In this document: one piece after another, positions 34,099 to 45,468 of the stretch
Position numbering within the stretch: position 1 is the first letter of the stretch
Layout: every line of letters begins with the position of its first letter
NCBI GenBank assembly: GCA_037176705.1
Contig: CM073899.1
Coordinates: forward strand, 1,488,001 to 1,552,000
From: Molossus alvarezi
Taxonomy: Eukaryota; Chordata; Mammalia; Chiroptera; Molossidae
Reading direction: 5' to 3'
Length of the DNA: 64,000 nt
Program-made: the position numbers and the translations under genes
Notes under the pieces: model-generated
Databases searched by the model: none
Seen by the model: the letters and a program-made list of their open reading frames with translations, nothing else
Told to the model about the DNA's origin: nothing

Positions 34099-37080
34099 TT
34101 TATTTATTTATTCATTTTTTAAATTTTATTTTTGTTACAGATGTTTCTCCTTTTTACCCCATTGAAACCCTACTCCCCATCCCCCCCGCCCGTCCCCAGC
34201 TTTGTTGTCCATGTCCATTAATTATGCGTACATGCATATAAGTTCTGTGGTTTATCTCTTCCCTCCCCCCCACCCCCTCTTCTGAGGGTTGTCAGTCTGT
34301 ACCCTAATTCCATGTTTCTGGGTCTACCCTATTCCTCAGACTGTTATGTTCATTATATGCCACAAATAAATGAGATTATGTGATATTTGTCTTTTTCTGC
34401 TTGGCTTGTTTCACTTAGGATAATACTTTCCAGGTCCCTTCATGTCTTCTCAAAGGATAAGCGATCTTTCTTTCTTACTGCTGCATAGTACTCCACTGTG
34501 TAAATGTACCACCACTTTTTAATCCATTCGTCTACTGATGGACACTTGGGCTGTTTCCAGATCTTAGCTATTGTAAATAGTGCTGATATAAACATGGGGG
34601 TACATATATTCTTTCTGATTGGTGTTTCAGGCTTCTTAGGGTATATTCCTAGAAGTGGGATCACTGAGTCAAATATAAGTTCAATTTTTATTTTTTTGAG
34701 GTAACACCATATTGTTTTCCATAATGGCTGCACCAGTCTGCATTCCCACCAGCAGTGTACTAGAGTCCCCTTTTCTCCACACCCTCGCCAACACTTGTTG
34801 TTTGATGATTTGTTGACGGCGGCCATTCTGACAGGTGTGAGGTGATACCTCATTGTTGTTTTAATTTGCATCTCTCTGATGATTAGTGATGTTGAGCATT
34901 TCTTCATATAGCTCTTGGCCATTTGTAAGTCCTGTTTGAAGATGTATCTATTCAGCTCCTCTGCCCATTTTTTAATTGGGTTCTTTGTCTGCCTTTTGTT
35001 GAGTTGTATGAGCACTCTATATATTTTGGAAATTAACCCCTTATCTGATGTATCGTTGGCTTTGATGTTCTCCCATACAGTGTGTTGCCTTTCCATTTTG
35101 ATGGCTGTATCTTTTGCTGTACAGAAGCTTTTTAGTTTGATGTAGTCCCATGTGTTCATTTTCTCCTTTATTTCTGTTGCCTTAGGTGATGTATCAGTGA
35201 AAATTCTGTCGCATATGATGTCTGAAATTTTGTTGCCTACATTTTCTTCTAGAATTTTTATGGATTCACGGGTCACATTTAAGTCTTTTATCCATTTTGA
35301 GTTTATTGTTGTGTATGGTGTAAGTTGATGGTCTAGTTTCATTATTTTGCATGTAGATGTCCAGTTTTACCAACACCATTTATTAAAGAGGCTGTCTTTT
35401 TTTTTTTTTTATCCTCACCCGAGGACATTTTCCCATTTTTTGTACAGACAGAGTGGGAGGGAGAGAGAGGAAGAGAGAGAGTGAGAAACATCCATGTGAA
35501 AGGGACACATCGAGTGGCTGCCACCCGCACGACCAACCAGAGCCGGGGACAAACTGCAACCAAGGTACATGCCCTTAGCAGGAACCGAACCCGGGTCTCT
35601 CCGGACTGCAGGCGGGCGCTCTAACTGCTGAGCCAAACCGGCCAGGGCAAAGAGGCTGTCTTTACTCCACTGTATGCTCTTGTCAAATATTAATGAGCAT
35701 ATTGCCTTGGGTCCATTTCTGGGTTCTCTATTCTGTTCCACTGGTCCATATGCCTGTTCTTGTGCCAGTACCAGGCTGTTTTGATTACAGTCACTTTGCA
35801 GTATCACCTGATATCTGGTATTGTGATCTCACCTGCTTTGTCCTTCTTTTTCAAGATTGCTGTGGCTATTCGGGGACTTTTTTGGTTCCATATGAACTTT
35901 TGAAGTATTTGTTCTAGTTCTATGAAATATGTCGTTGGTATTTTGATGAGGATTGCATTGAATCTATAGATTGCTTTGGGTAATATGGACATTTTAATGA
36001 TGTTAATTCTTCCAATCCATGAACAAGGTATGTGCTTCCACTTTTTTATATCTTCCTCTTTTTCTTTTTCCAATGTTCTGTAGTTTTCTGCAAATAGGTC
36101 CTTTACTTCTTTGTTAAGTTTATTCCTTGGTATCTTAATTTTTTTTGCTGCGATGGTAAATGGGATTGTTTTTTCAGTTCCTCTTTCTGTGAGTTCATCA
36201 TTGGTATATAAGAATGCCATCGATTTCTTGACGTTAATTTTGTATCCTGCTACTTTGCCAAATTCATTTATTAAGTCTAGTAGATTTTTGGTGGTGACTT
36301 TAGAGTTTTCTATGTATAATATCATGTTATCTGCAAATAATGACAGTTTCACTTCCTCCTTTCCAATTTAGATCCCTTTTATTTTTTCTTCATGTCTGAT
36401 TGCTGTGGCTAAGACTTCCAGTACTATGTTAAATAAAAGTGGCAAAAATGGGCATCCTTGTCTTGTTCCTGTTCTTAAGGGAAATGCTTTTAGTTTCTGC
36501 CCATTGAGCATGATGTTGGCTGTAGGTCTTTCATGTATGGCCTTCATTATGTCAAGATATGATCCCTCTATTCCCACATTGCTGAGCGTTTTTATCAGAA
36601 ACGGGTGCTGGATTTTGTCACATGCTCTTTCAACATCTATTGATATGATCATGTGGTTTTTATTCTTCATTTTGTTTATGTGGTGTAACACATCTATTGA
36701 TTTGCGAATATTGTACCAGCCTTGCATCCCTGGGATGAATCCCACTTGGTCATGGTGAATAATTTTTTTGATGTATTGCTAGATCCTATTTGCTAGTATT
36801 TTGTTCAGGATTTTGGCGTCTATGTTCATCAGGGATATTGGCCTGTAGTTTTTTTTCTTTGTAGTGTCTTTTTCTGGTTTTAGAGTTAGAATTATGCTGG
36901 CCTCATAAAACGAGTTTGGAAGTCTTCCTTCTTCTTTAATTTTTTGAAATAGTTTGAGGAGAATGGGTGTTAGTTCTTTCTTGAATGTTCGGTAAAACTC
37001 CCCCGTGAAGCCATCCGGGCCTGGGCTTTTGTTTGCTGGGAGAGTCTTGATTACCTCTTCAATTTTCTTAGCTGTTATTG
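34099..37080 (-). mobile_element. 5'-truncated L1 with long ORF2 C-terminal frame
   Basis: A minus-strand L1. ORF2 runs from about 37075 down to 34440. The C-terminal 300 codons (35342-34440) are open, upstream parts are broken into segments (36745-36368, 36352-35804), and a VES SINE interrupts it at 35400-35648. The 3' UTR lies at 34099-34440. Target duplication ATAGACCTCATTTTA (34084-34098 and 37081-37095). Confidence 0.95.
35400..35648 (-). mobile_element. VES SINE nested in L1 ORF2
   Basis: A minus-strand full-length copy with perfect 15-bp target duplication AAAGAGGCTGTCTTT (35385-35399 and 35649-35663). Removing it restores continuity of the surrounding L1 sequence. Confidence 0.95.
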
Positions 37081-37584
37081 ATAGACCTCATTTTAAATGA
37101 TAGTTTCAGCTATCAGTTTTATGGGAATGACTTAGAGTTCATATGTAAATTTATTCATTCATTCATTCAACCAATATTTATTAAATATTATACACTGAGC
37201 TAAAATGGGGATTGAAGTTTAATTAAAAAATGGTATATTTCTATCCATGACTTCTATCCCAAATTCTGGTCAACTGAAAGTTAGAGGTTTCCTCTAGTTT
37301 TCCTACCTTTTCAATATCCACGTTTGTTTTAAAGTCTATTTTCTCTGATAGTTGTATAGTTACTCCAACCGTCTTTTGGGTACAATTTGCATGAAGTATC
37401 TTTTTCCCCTTTTTTTTTTTTTTTTTTACTTTCAATTGATATCTGTGCTTGACTCTAAAGTTGGATATTGCTTTTTAATCCATTCACCAATCTCTGCTTT
37501 TAAATGGAGAATTTAATCATTTACATTCAATGTGGCTACTGTATCTGTCATTTTGCTTTTTGTTTTCTAAATATCTTATGTCTA

Positions 37585-37802
37585 GCCTGGCTGGTGTGGC
37601 TTAGTGGTTGAGCATCAACCCTGTGCCAAGAGGTCGCTGGTTCAATTCTGGGTCAGGGCACATGCCAGGTTGTGGGCCCGATCCCCAGTGGGGGCATGCA
37701 GGAGGCGGCCAATCAATGTTCTCTCTCATCCATGTTTCTATCTCTTCCTCTCTCTCTAAAATCAATAAAGAAGAAAAAAAATTTTTTAAATAAAAATAAA
37801 CC
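37585..37802 (+). mobile_element. VES-type SINE, GATCCCCAGTGGGG subtype
   Basis: A plus-strand copy with AATCAATAAAG tail. Near-perfect target duplication TCTTATGTCTA / TCTCATGTCTA (37574-37584 and 37803-37813). Confidence 0.92.
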
Positions 37803-40480
37803 TCTCATGTCTATTTTTCCCCTCAATTCCTTCATTATGTACTTCTTTAGGGAAGTTAATAAATAAATGTTAAGTAAATATATTCTAGTGTAACATTTTA
37901 ATTCCCTTGTAGTTTCTTTTATGATATAATTTACTTATCTGACACATTTTTGTTTTAAAGAACATTCCTCCTCTTTTGCAGACTGAGCCAGTAGCAGTCC
38001 CTTGTGGGACAGGGCGCTCCCCTCCGTGGCCCTTGCGGAGCTCAGGTCTTAGTCAAGACAGATCAAGATCGTCTTCTAAAGCCAGGGTGTAAAAGAATTG
38101 AGCTGTTTGTATTTGGTCCCCCTCAACCCCGTATATCTGTTGGCAGGACTAGAGAACCTGCCCCAGCGCAAGGCCTCAGGGGCAGCAGGACTTGGTCACC
38201 CAGCCACGAGGGGCAAGGGCAGGTGCCTGACCTCGTGGTGTCCACGCCCTAGACCCTAGAGCACTGTGCTCTCGTGAGTTCCTTCTCCATCCTTCTCAAC
38301 ACGTTTTGCTTTTTAATGACTTTAAAGATATTTAATAAAATAACATCAGCCTTGGGTCAGGCTTGTGTTTTAAGGAGTAAGAATATAATTGCTAACATTT
38401 TAAGTTTCTAAAAGTATTGATAAATAAAACAAATCTCAGACTCAGAAGGTGTCTTTGATACTGAAAGTTTAAGGTACCACTTATCGACCTGATCCTAAAA
38501 TCATTAACGTCAGAATATAATTTGCCTGACCCTTCAGGCAACAGACTAGGTTGTAAGGTTCTTGAGGGTGAAAGTGGTAAACGAGTGACCACAATCACTA
38601 AACAAACAAACAGACAAAGAAACAGACAGACGAGAAGGGGAACTGGCAAACGCTTCCTGAGCACCCATGACCTGTGCTCCATGCCAGGGATACAGCAATA
38701 AGCGAGGCTTGTTCATCGTAGGAGGTGGCGGCCCAGGGGTTAAGGCCGTGGCCACTGACTTAGACTCTCTGGTCCCAGTGTCTAGCTGTGTGACTGCCAC
38801 CTGCCGGGTCCCCTGGCAAGCCAACGCAATGGAGAGTTGCCTATGGGGGCTCACTGAGGAGAAGTGCTTTGGGCACCGACCAAGGAAGGAAAGGGAAGAA
38901 GGAAACACCGACTAGGAGACATTGAGCTTAGCCAACTCTGTGAGACTGAAGTGACATCTTTGAGGAGAACTCCCCCTGGAGACTGGTCACTGGCTGTGGC
39001 TGACCTGGGAAGATGGCATGGTCTCTGCGAGGAGTCCACAGGCCACGGTTCACGTGGACCAAGGAGTGAGTTCCTACTTGAAGGGTTTGGAAGGTATGTT
39101 CCAACTTCCACCACGGCGACCTCAGATAATTGTTGAACTTTGTTGACCCTCCTTATCTTAATTTGTGAAAAAGTGTTTAAAAACATCTTTATAGGGTCCA
39201 CAGGAGGGTTAAATCTAACAATATTTGGAGTCAGCAGATTACAGAGAGGTGGCTGATGTCCACTTAGTGGGGACTGCGGCTGGGGAAGAGGGCCGGGACA
39301 ATGGGAGGACCCGGACGTTCCCAGCATCTGTTACATGTTTTGGCCACAGGGACAAACGTCCCACTTCCATCTGGCCACGCCGCAGCTTCCCTAAATCATC
39401 CGACAGCCGCTTCTCTCAGGACCTCTAGGTTCCTCGGGAAGGAGGCTGTGCCGTAAAGGGTTTATTTTTTCAAACTAAGGTTACACAAAATTATTAAATT
39501 TGCCACTTTTAGAAAACTGGCTGAAACGAAACAAAAATGGAGTTAAAGGATAGGACACTTTCTGTGCAGGAACCGAGGGTGTGGGACCCTGAAAAGGGCG
39601 ATTGGCGGGCAACGCCCCCAGAATCACACGCCTGTGAAACACACGCCTGTCCGTGCAGTGCACCTGGCTTCCTCGTGAAAAACAGGTAAAATAATAGGAA
39701 CTAATACACTGAAAAGTTTATTGCCATTCAGAAATGGTTGATGATGACATTCAGCATCTCAGATGTGTTCCTATCTTCTGAAAGTGAAGGGAAAAATTGA
39801 CCAAAGTGTGAATGAAAGTCGCCCTTGTACAGGCTGCTGGAGAACTACCCTGATTCCGCTGGGACACGTCTTAGATGAGACAGGAACTCACGACACATCT
39901 CGGGACATGTCTCCTTGACGTCTGACAAGCTTGAAAGACAGCTGGTTTTCGGAGACCTTGGGATTCTCAGTTGGGTGTTCCTGGCCGCCCCCTGGTGGTT
40001 TTACCAGGCCCAGAATATCCTCAAGTGCTCACACCCGTGGCTGCCACTAGGGGGAGACCGACCCTCACTGTAAGGCAAGTCCGCGTTCCTTCGAATCAGG
40101 CCAGAACAGGTTGGATTCTATTCACTGACATTTAAAAATGGAAACTTGTTCTTTATAAACCAGACGACAGGCAGTCCATAGGGTTGAACTGGGTTCTTGT
40201 GGACGTGGAGAGGCTTCCTGTGACAACATCAGGGCTGCCGTGACACCTGGGTGGTTCAGGTGGCTGTCCTGGGACCGTAATAACTGGGAGAAGCCTTGGT
40301 CTGTGGGGAAGCTTACTCCTCCTTACCAAGGAATTCATAGGAGAACCCAATGATCTGCTGGGTGACTCGTACGTGAACTATATCGGCTGAGCCCTTGGTG
40401 TGTGTGGGCGATGCCATGGCCCAAACAGTGATAGGCTATGTGGCAGGTGGACTCATAGCGAATGGGTACAGCCCAGGCAC

Positions 40481-40588
40481 AAGCAGTCCACGGGAGCAGC
40501 GGTGTCCCCTTTCTCAGCCCGTGGCACAAGGCAGCAAGCAGTCCACGGGAGCAGCGGTGTCCCTTTCTCAGCCCGTGGCACACACAAA
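40481..40588. repeat. 55-bp tandem duplication, two copies
   Basis: Copy 1 (40481-40535) and copy 2 (40536-about 40588) share AAGCAGTCCACGGGAGCAGC and end in TCAGCCCGTGGCACA, with a one-base indel in a C run. Confidence 0.9.
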
Positions 40589-40822
40589 CTAATTACTAAA
40601 ATTCTGTGGCACACCAAAGAATACATCTTTGGCCGATTTGACACACACACCAAGGGCAGAACTTTGACTCTTTTACACCAGATGGCTATCGTTGTGTCGG
40701 CTGTTTCCATTTTTCTATTTGACAGTCTAAGAAAAAAGAGGTCATTGCCCCTGACTAAACAGTCAGGCATTGCGAGTTTTAAACATTCTTGCGACTCACC
40801 ACTGGAAATCACTGGTCTAGAG
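40585..40822 (-). mobile_element. Probable non-autonomous hAT DNA transposon remnant
   Basis: The stretch from ATTCTGTGGCACACCAAAGA through GCGACTCACCACTGG to AATCACTG resembles a hAT-type element whose inverted end reads CAGTGATT on the minus strand. Family recalled by eye; the other terminus is not clear. Confidence 0.4.
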
Positions 40823-42339
40823 GTGCATGGCACTGCAGGCCGACTCTCTGGGCCTCCCAGAGGGACGATCACACCCCCAGCTGGACACAGCCTGCCTGGG
40901 TGCAGGGCTCACAGTGGGGACTGAGAGGAGCCGGGCTGCCAGGGCCTGTTCGTTGCAGTGCCTGCCAGGAGGCGGCCGATGTTTGCAGATCGAATGCCTG
41001 ATGTTTACAAGCGGCAAAGCTTTGGGTCTTTGAAAGCAATGCTCAAGATAACCGAACTCTTTCTGTAGATAGAACCCAAGGCCAGTATAAACTGTGTTTT
41101 TGTTGCCATCATTTTCCAGAAACTCCATGGACATGGGCAGGAATCTTGGCATGTGTGAGGGCATATCGACTGAATTTGAAGTCTCATCTCCGTGTCTCCA
41201 AATGCAGCTTCTTACCATCTGTCTCCTTGTACATCATGAGCAGCATGTGAAAAAAGAAGGGACTGAGCGCTCACATTGTGTTTACTTTCAAACAGTCTCA
41301 GTTTCAAGCCCCTCGTGTCACTGAACGAGGAGCACAAGGCGCCGGCACCCTGTGTGGTCACAGTGACGAAATTCCAGAAGTGACTTCCATATCGCCTTGG
41401 CACACCTTGACAGCACAACACATCAGTGTCATTCCTTTGACATATTTGAGAGGTGGGATTAAGTTAAAAGAAAATAATGTTTCTGGGAACAAGTTTAGGG
41501 GAATTTAATATCTGACCACGAACAGATCAACTGCTCAGTTTCCCGATTTCTTTGTGCCCTTAAATAACACGCCTGTTTGGTTCCCGCCTTTACTCTGGGA
41601 GTTCCATTTTAGCTCTCCGTGTTTATGGGACAGTTTGCAAACATCCCCAGTGAAACAAGACGGACTGGGAAGGCTGCAGGAGAAAGTTGAGCTCCCCAAT
41701 TACGTTTGGCTGGTTCTTACTGGAAGAAAGTGTGGGCATGTGGTTTGCAGGCTTTGAGGGAGCGTTTTCGGGACCCCCAGCGGCTGAAATGGGCTAGAAC
41801 GACAGGTGGGTGAGTGACGGAGGAGGCTGGACAGCAGCTCCAATTATGTCGGTGTGGGGCCTTCCAAACGGATTTCCATGAAAACTCAGAGAGACCCCGC
41901 GCTCACGGACCAAACCCACAAGAGGTGGGAGAGTGGACGGCTCAGCAGGCAGGCAGCTCTCTCCCTCACCTCTCCGCACTGGGACTGACTCGTCACCTTC
42001 CTAGGACAGAGGGCAGGGGACAGGCTCGCACACGGACTCGCTCAGCACCCACCCCGTGCTGGCCTCTGGCTGAGGCTGTCTCCAGGCCACAGGCGACACG
42101 GAGCCCTCTGCTGAGCACTGTCGGTGGTGGGCACAATCCGGCCCCATGTGAAGTGAGCACCAGCAGAGAGGTGATGACATCCCCCCAGGGAAGAGGCAGA
42201 GCCCAAACTCGAACCTAGGTTGGTTCAACTTGGAAGCATATTCTGAAACAGAACTGGGCTAAGAGCAGGTGAGCCTGGTGCTGCCGAGCTCCGAGGACGG
42301 GAGGGAATTTGGAAACTGACCTGACTGCAGGGACAGGAG

Positions 42340-42640
42340 GCAGGAGGCCTCGCCGGCTCAGGGAGCAGGGAGGTGACCACGTGGCTGGCACCATGCAGAG
42401 AAGCTGGTGGCGTGGAACCATGTCGGGAGGCCCTGTGACGAAGTCTGAATTCTGCGACATGAAACTATGGGAGACCTTTGAAAGGTTTAAGTAGAGAAAA
42501 CAACATGATTTCAGTGTTTCAAAATGAACACCGTGGCTACCATGGGAGACGGGGACGTTGTGGGATCAGGAACGTCTGTCAGGAAACTACTGTGGCAGCT
42601 CGTGGCAGCCACTTGGTGATCTGGACCAGGGCGGTGCTGG
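42340..42640 (+). mobile_element. Old mammalian interspersed repeat, family unassigned
   Basis: The motif order (ACTATGGGAGACCTTTGAAA, GTTTAAGTAGAG, ACATGATTTCAGTG, GGCAGCTCGTGG, GATCTGGACCAGGGCGGTG) is a pattern common to an ancient mammalian repeat. A related stretch lies at about 53100-53450. Confidence 0.35.
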
Positions 42641-42762
42641 CAGTGACAGAGAACCGCGGAGGTGCATGTGCAAGGAAAGTCCTCTTCCAGCCTCCCGACC
42701 TCAGGATACACACTTCACTGACCGGCCACGGTGTTCTGTCTTCTCTATAAAATGTACCCACT

Positions 42763-42955
42763 GCCCTGGCCAGTGTGGCTCAGTGGTTGAACGTCGGCTC
42801 GAGGACCAGAGTCGTTGGTTTGATTCCCAGTCAGGGCACATGCCCAGGTTGTGGGCCTGATCCCCATGCAGGAGGCGGCCAATTGATGTTCTCTCTCATC
42901 GATGTTTCTATCTCCTCCTACATTCCTCTCTCTGAAATCAATAAAAAAAAAATAA
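42763..42955 (+). mobile_element. VES-type SINE, GATCCCC subtype
   Basis: A plus-strand copy lacking the AGTGGGG part after GATCCCC (joined to ATGCAGGAGG), with an AATCAATAAAAA tail. The target duplication is not clear. Confidence 0.88.
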
Positions 42956-43490
42956 AGTAAAAATAAAAGGAAACACAGCCTCGATGACAGAAGCCAAGGA
43001 CAAGCAAGAGAGTGCAGAGCAGGTGACTGGACAGTCAAGGTGGCTCAGATGTGACACTGAAAAGTCTACCGAGGATGAGACTTAGATTCTCCTACTTCCT
43101 AGCTGGGAATACAAACCTGTTTTCACAGGATCCCAAAACCGCTCTATTCCTTGAAATTAAAGATCCAAGCCTTCCGAGACCGAGGTGGCCGAGCTGTCGC
43201 AGACAGGTGAAGCGGACCATGCAGGTGACTTGCCTGAGGAACGAGTTTGCCGAACAGATGTGCCCAGCTGGCCAGGTCGCTGCGGGCAGATGTGGTGGCA
43301 CTGCCTCAACATCAGCTTCATCTTCAAAGGGACAGAGGTCACCCACGGAAGAGGCTGCTGTGGTGTCTGTCCACTGTGAATGCTGCTGACACTTGAAGAG
43401 CACTGTGCCTTTCCACACAGACAGGCGAAGGGCAGACGCGGCCTTGCTCCCACCTCCGCGCCGCAGCGGCTGGCACAGAGTCCATGGTGA

Positions 43491-43637
43491 CGGTGGGCAC
43501 GAGGACGGGCATGGGAGGGGACGGGCACGGGGGTGGGCACGGGCACGGGGGTGGGGACAAGCATGGGGGAGAGCATAGGGGTGGGCATGGGGATGGGCAT
43601 GGGGGTGGGGACGGGCACGGGGGTGGGCACGGGGACC
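43491..43637. repeat. G-rich minisatellite (GGGCAC/GGGGGT/GGGGAC units)
   Basis: Six-base units of the form GGGNNN alternate for about 150 bp on the plus strand. Many runs of three to five G make quadruplexes possible. It starts about 40 bp beyond the proposed SNX16 cleavage site, in the termination zone of that gene. The template strand for SNX16 transcription is the G-rich one. Confidence 0.9.
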
Positions 43638-43676
43638 TAGGCCGAGGGTACTCAACGTCTAAACAACACAGCTACT

Positions 43677-45374
43677 ATTGCACTGGAAAAATAATTTATT
43701 GAACGAATACATCACAAAGTACAGGTAGACCCTGAACACAGGCGACCGAGGCTGGCCTCGCCAACAGCTCCTCGCCCGCCCGACGGGACCACACTCCTCT
43801 GGAGGTGGGGCTGCGCGTGGCTCACTTTGGGACAGACACGCAGGGCTCTAACATCTGGAATGCAGTACAGATAATCACGTTTCATTAGACTAAAAATGGT
43901 ATCAATTAGTTTAAATGATTGTTCTTTCTAAACCTTCCTTAACCCTGGAAAACATTTGGGAGGCACCATGACCAGGTGCTGCGCTCTGTCCCAGGAGAGC
44001 GAGCACTCCGGGTGCGCCCAGGAGAAGACACCGCATCCCGTGGTACCCGACACACGTCTAAGATGTCTGGTCTCTGGTACAGTCTGCTCTGTAGGCCACG
44101 GGCTAAGAGCCACGCTGGGCCTGTCAGCCCACGGGAGAACTGTAACCCCACGCCTAGCGCAGCCAACACCCTGACGCGCGTGGGTGTGTTTCTTGTTGAA
44201 GAAACGATGGACCTCGTCACTCCTCCTCCCGCCAGCTTGTCTGTTTTCAGAAGTAGACGAAGTGCGATGTACCAGAGGCGGGGCCACGACACCAGCGAAC
44301 ACGACGCCCAGCAGCACGGTGAGCGCCAGTCGCGCGGAGGGAGGGCGGGCACGGATCCGAGGAGGCCGGGGACTGGCTGGGGCACAGGGCGGAGGAGCGC
44401 CTCCCTCCTCTCATGGACAAACGTACCACTCAACTTGGCACAAAGGAGTTAATCACATAAAGTGCATGGCTTGGCTAAATATAGTAAAAAGAAAATCGGC
44501 TAAGAATAGATGATAGTAACATATTTACATGTACAGGAATAAAAATGCAATGCCAGGAGCCAACACAGTGAGGGCCTTTGTGATAGATATGGCTTTTTAT
44601 CTTTATTTTTTGTATAACTCCCTATTTACTTAGACTCTATAATATATTTTCAAGAGTATGCCTTGGTTAGCACAAAGAGGTAGTGTTCTGACAGAGGCAG
44701 CTCACTGATTCTGCAGGTAGAGAATGAAGATAAAGACCATGTGGAAAGGAAACAAGTGTAACAGTGAACGGGAACCACTCTAGGCTTGTGATGTTAATGA
44801 ATCAGCTTTTAAAACCAAGGCTATTTCATCACATTAGCTATATAATTACAGCTCTTTCACATGGTTTTCCTTTGGTACTAGGAGTGTTGTACTTTTAAAT
44901 AGTAACATTCTAAATAAGCAATTTCTATGTAGAGATGGTAAACATGTCAACATTTAAACCTCAGTCCTTTACCACTGGTTTAAACAGTTAGTGAAATTGT
45001 ATCATATCAAAGACAAAGAAGGACGCATCAGCCAGAGAGCAACATGCAATGCATTGCGTTTGACTAATATAACGTCATTTAAACACAGTGGTTCGGAGCA
45101 ATATATTGGCAAAACACCAAAATAATTCATGCCCAGTATTTAAGAATGTGGGTGCTGATTACAGATCTAACTAGATTCTTTAGTGCATGAACCCAAGGGC
45201 GGGACGACAGACACTGCTCAGAGCGCAGTGAACACGCTCCTGTCCCAGTAGCTCGGAGCGGCTCCCATGCCAACGCCACACACGTGCGTCCACGCAGTCC
45301 CGCGACCGGCAGTATCTCCCTCAGCACTGGCGTTCGGTCGCAGAGTTGCAGTGTCGGAAGGGAGGGCCCGCAGG
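43677..45374 (-). other. SNX16: SNX16 3' UTR (1.7 kb, end inferred)
   Basis: On the minus strand AATAAA lies at 43700-43695. A cleavage region CAGTGCAATAG follows 15-25 nt later, then a GT-rich stretch, which together make a good 3' end. A second AATAAA at 44607-44602 could give a shorter 0.8-kb UTR. A Pumilio-type TGTAAATA lies at 44529-44522. No SINE or LINE interrupts the UTR. Confidence 0.6.
43695..43700 (-). terminator. SNX16: SNX16 polyadenylation signal AATAAA
   Basis: A canonical hexamer on the minus strand, followed by a likely cleavage site near 43677 and a GTGTTGTTT-like downstream element. Confidence 0.6.
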
Positions 45375-45468
45375 TCAGTCCTCGGCGTCGTACGCGACTT
45401 CTGCCACCTCGATGTCCGACGCGGGGCTCTGGGGTTCCCGGAGCCTGCAGCAGGGCCTGTCGCTAGCT
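45375..45468 (-). CDS. SNX16: SNX16 coding exon 8 (C-terminus and stop)
   Basis: It completes Arg313 (AG|A) and encodes A314-D343 and TGA. The first half ([18 protein letters not shown]) is diverged; the end ([12 protein letters not shown]) is nearly identical to human, missing one Glu. Acceptor CTCTCCGCAG. Confidence 0.93.

Larger units (their letters stand above)
31730..37095. repeat. Three-copy target-site duplication bracketing two retroelements
   Basis: TCATAGACCTCATTTTA occurs at 31730-31746 and 34082-34098, and its 15-bp core ATAGACCTCATTTTA again at 37081-37095. The first two bracket a HAL1-like element; the second and third bracket an L1. The presumed empty site reads from 31746 straight into 37096. 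Confidence 0.95.
37814..42760. other. Intergenic DNA between the two genes
   Basis: No supported exon. It holds scattered MIR-like sequence (about 38720-38870), a tandem 55-bp duplication (40481-40588), a probable hAT remnant (40585-40822) and an old interspersed repeat (42340-42640). Open frames up to 174 codons exist on both strands but overlap repeats and lack recognisable domains. Confidence 0.6.

Noticed and set aside
34440..35342. 300-codon open frame resembling a reverse-transcriptase protein
   Set aside because: It is the C-terminal part of L1 ORF2 in a 5'-truncated, SINE-interrupted element, so it is annotated as a mobile element and not as a host gene.
40400..40924. 174-codon ORF in the intergenic region
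   Set aside because: It crosses the tandem duplication and a hAT-like remnant. No protein similarity recognised.
43092..43655. 187-codon minus-strand ORF rich in His, Pro and Ala
   Set aside because: Half of it is the translated G-rich minisatellite. The rest shows no domain, and it lies beyond the SNX16 3' end.
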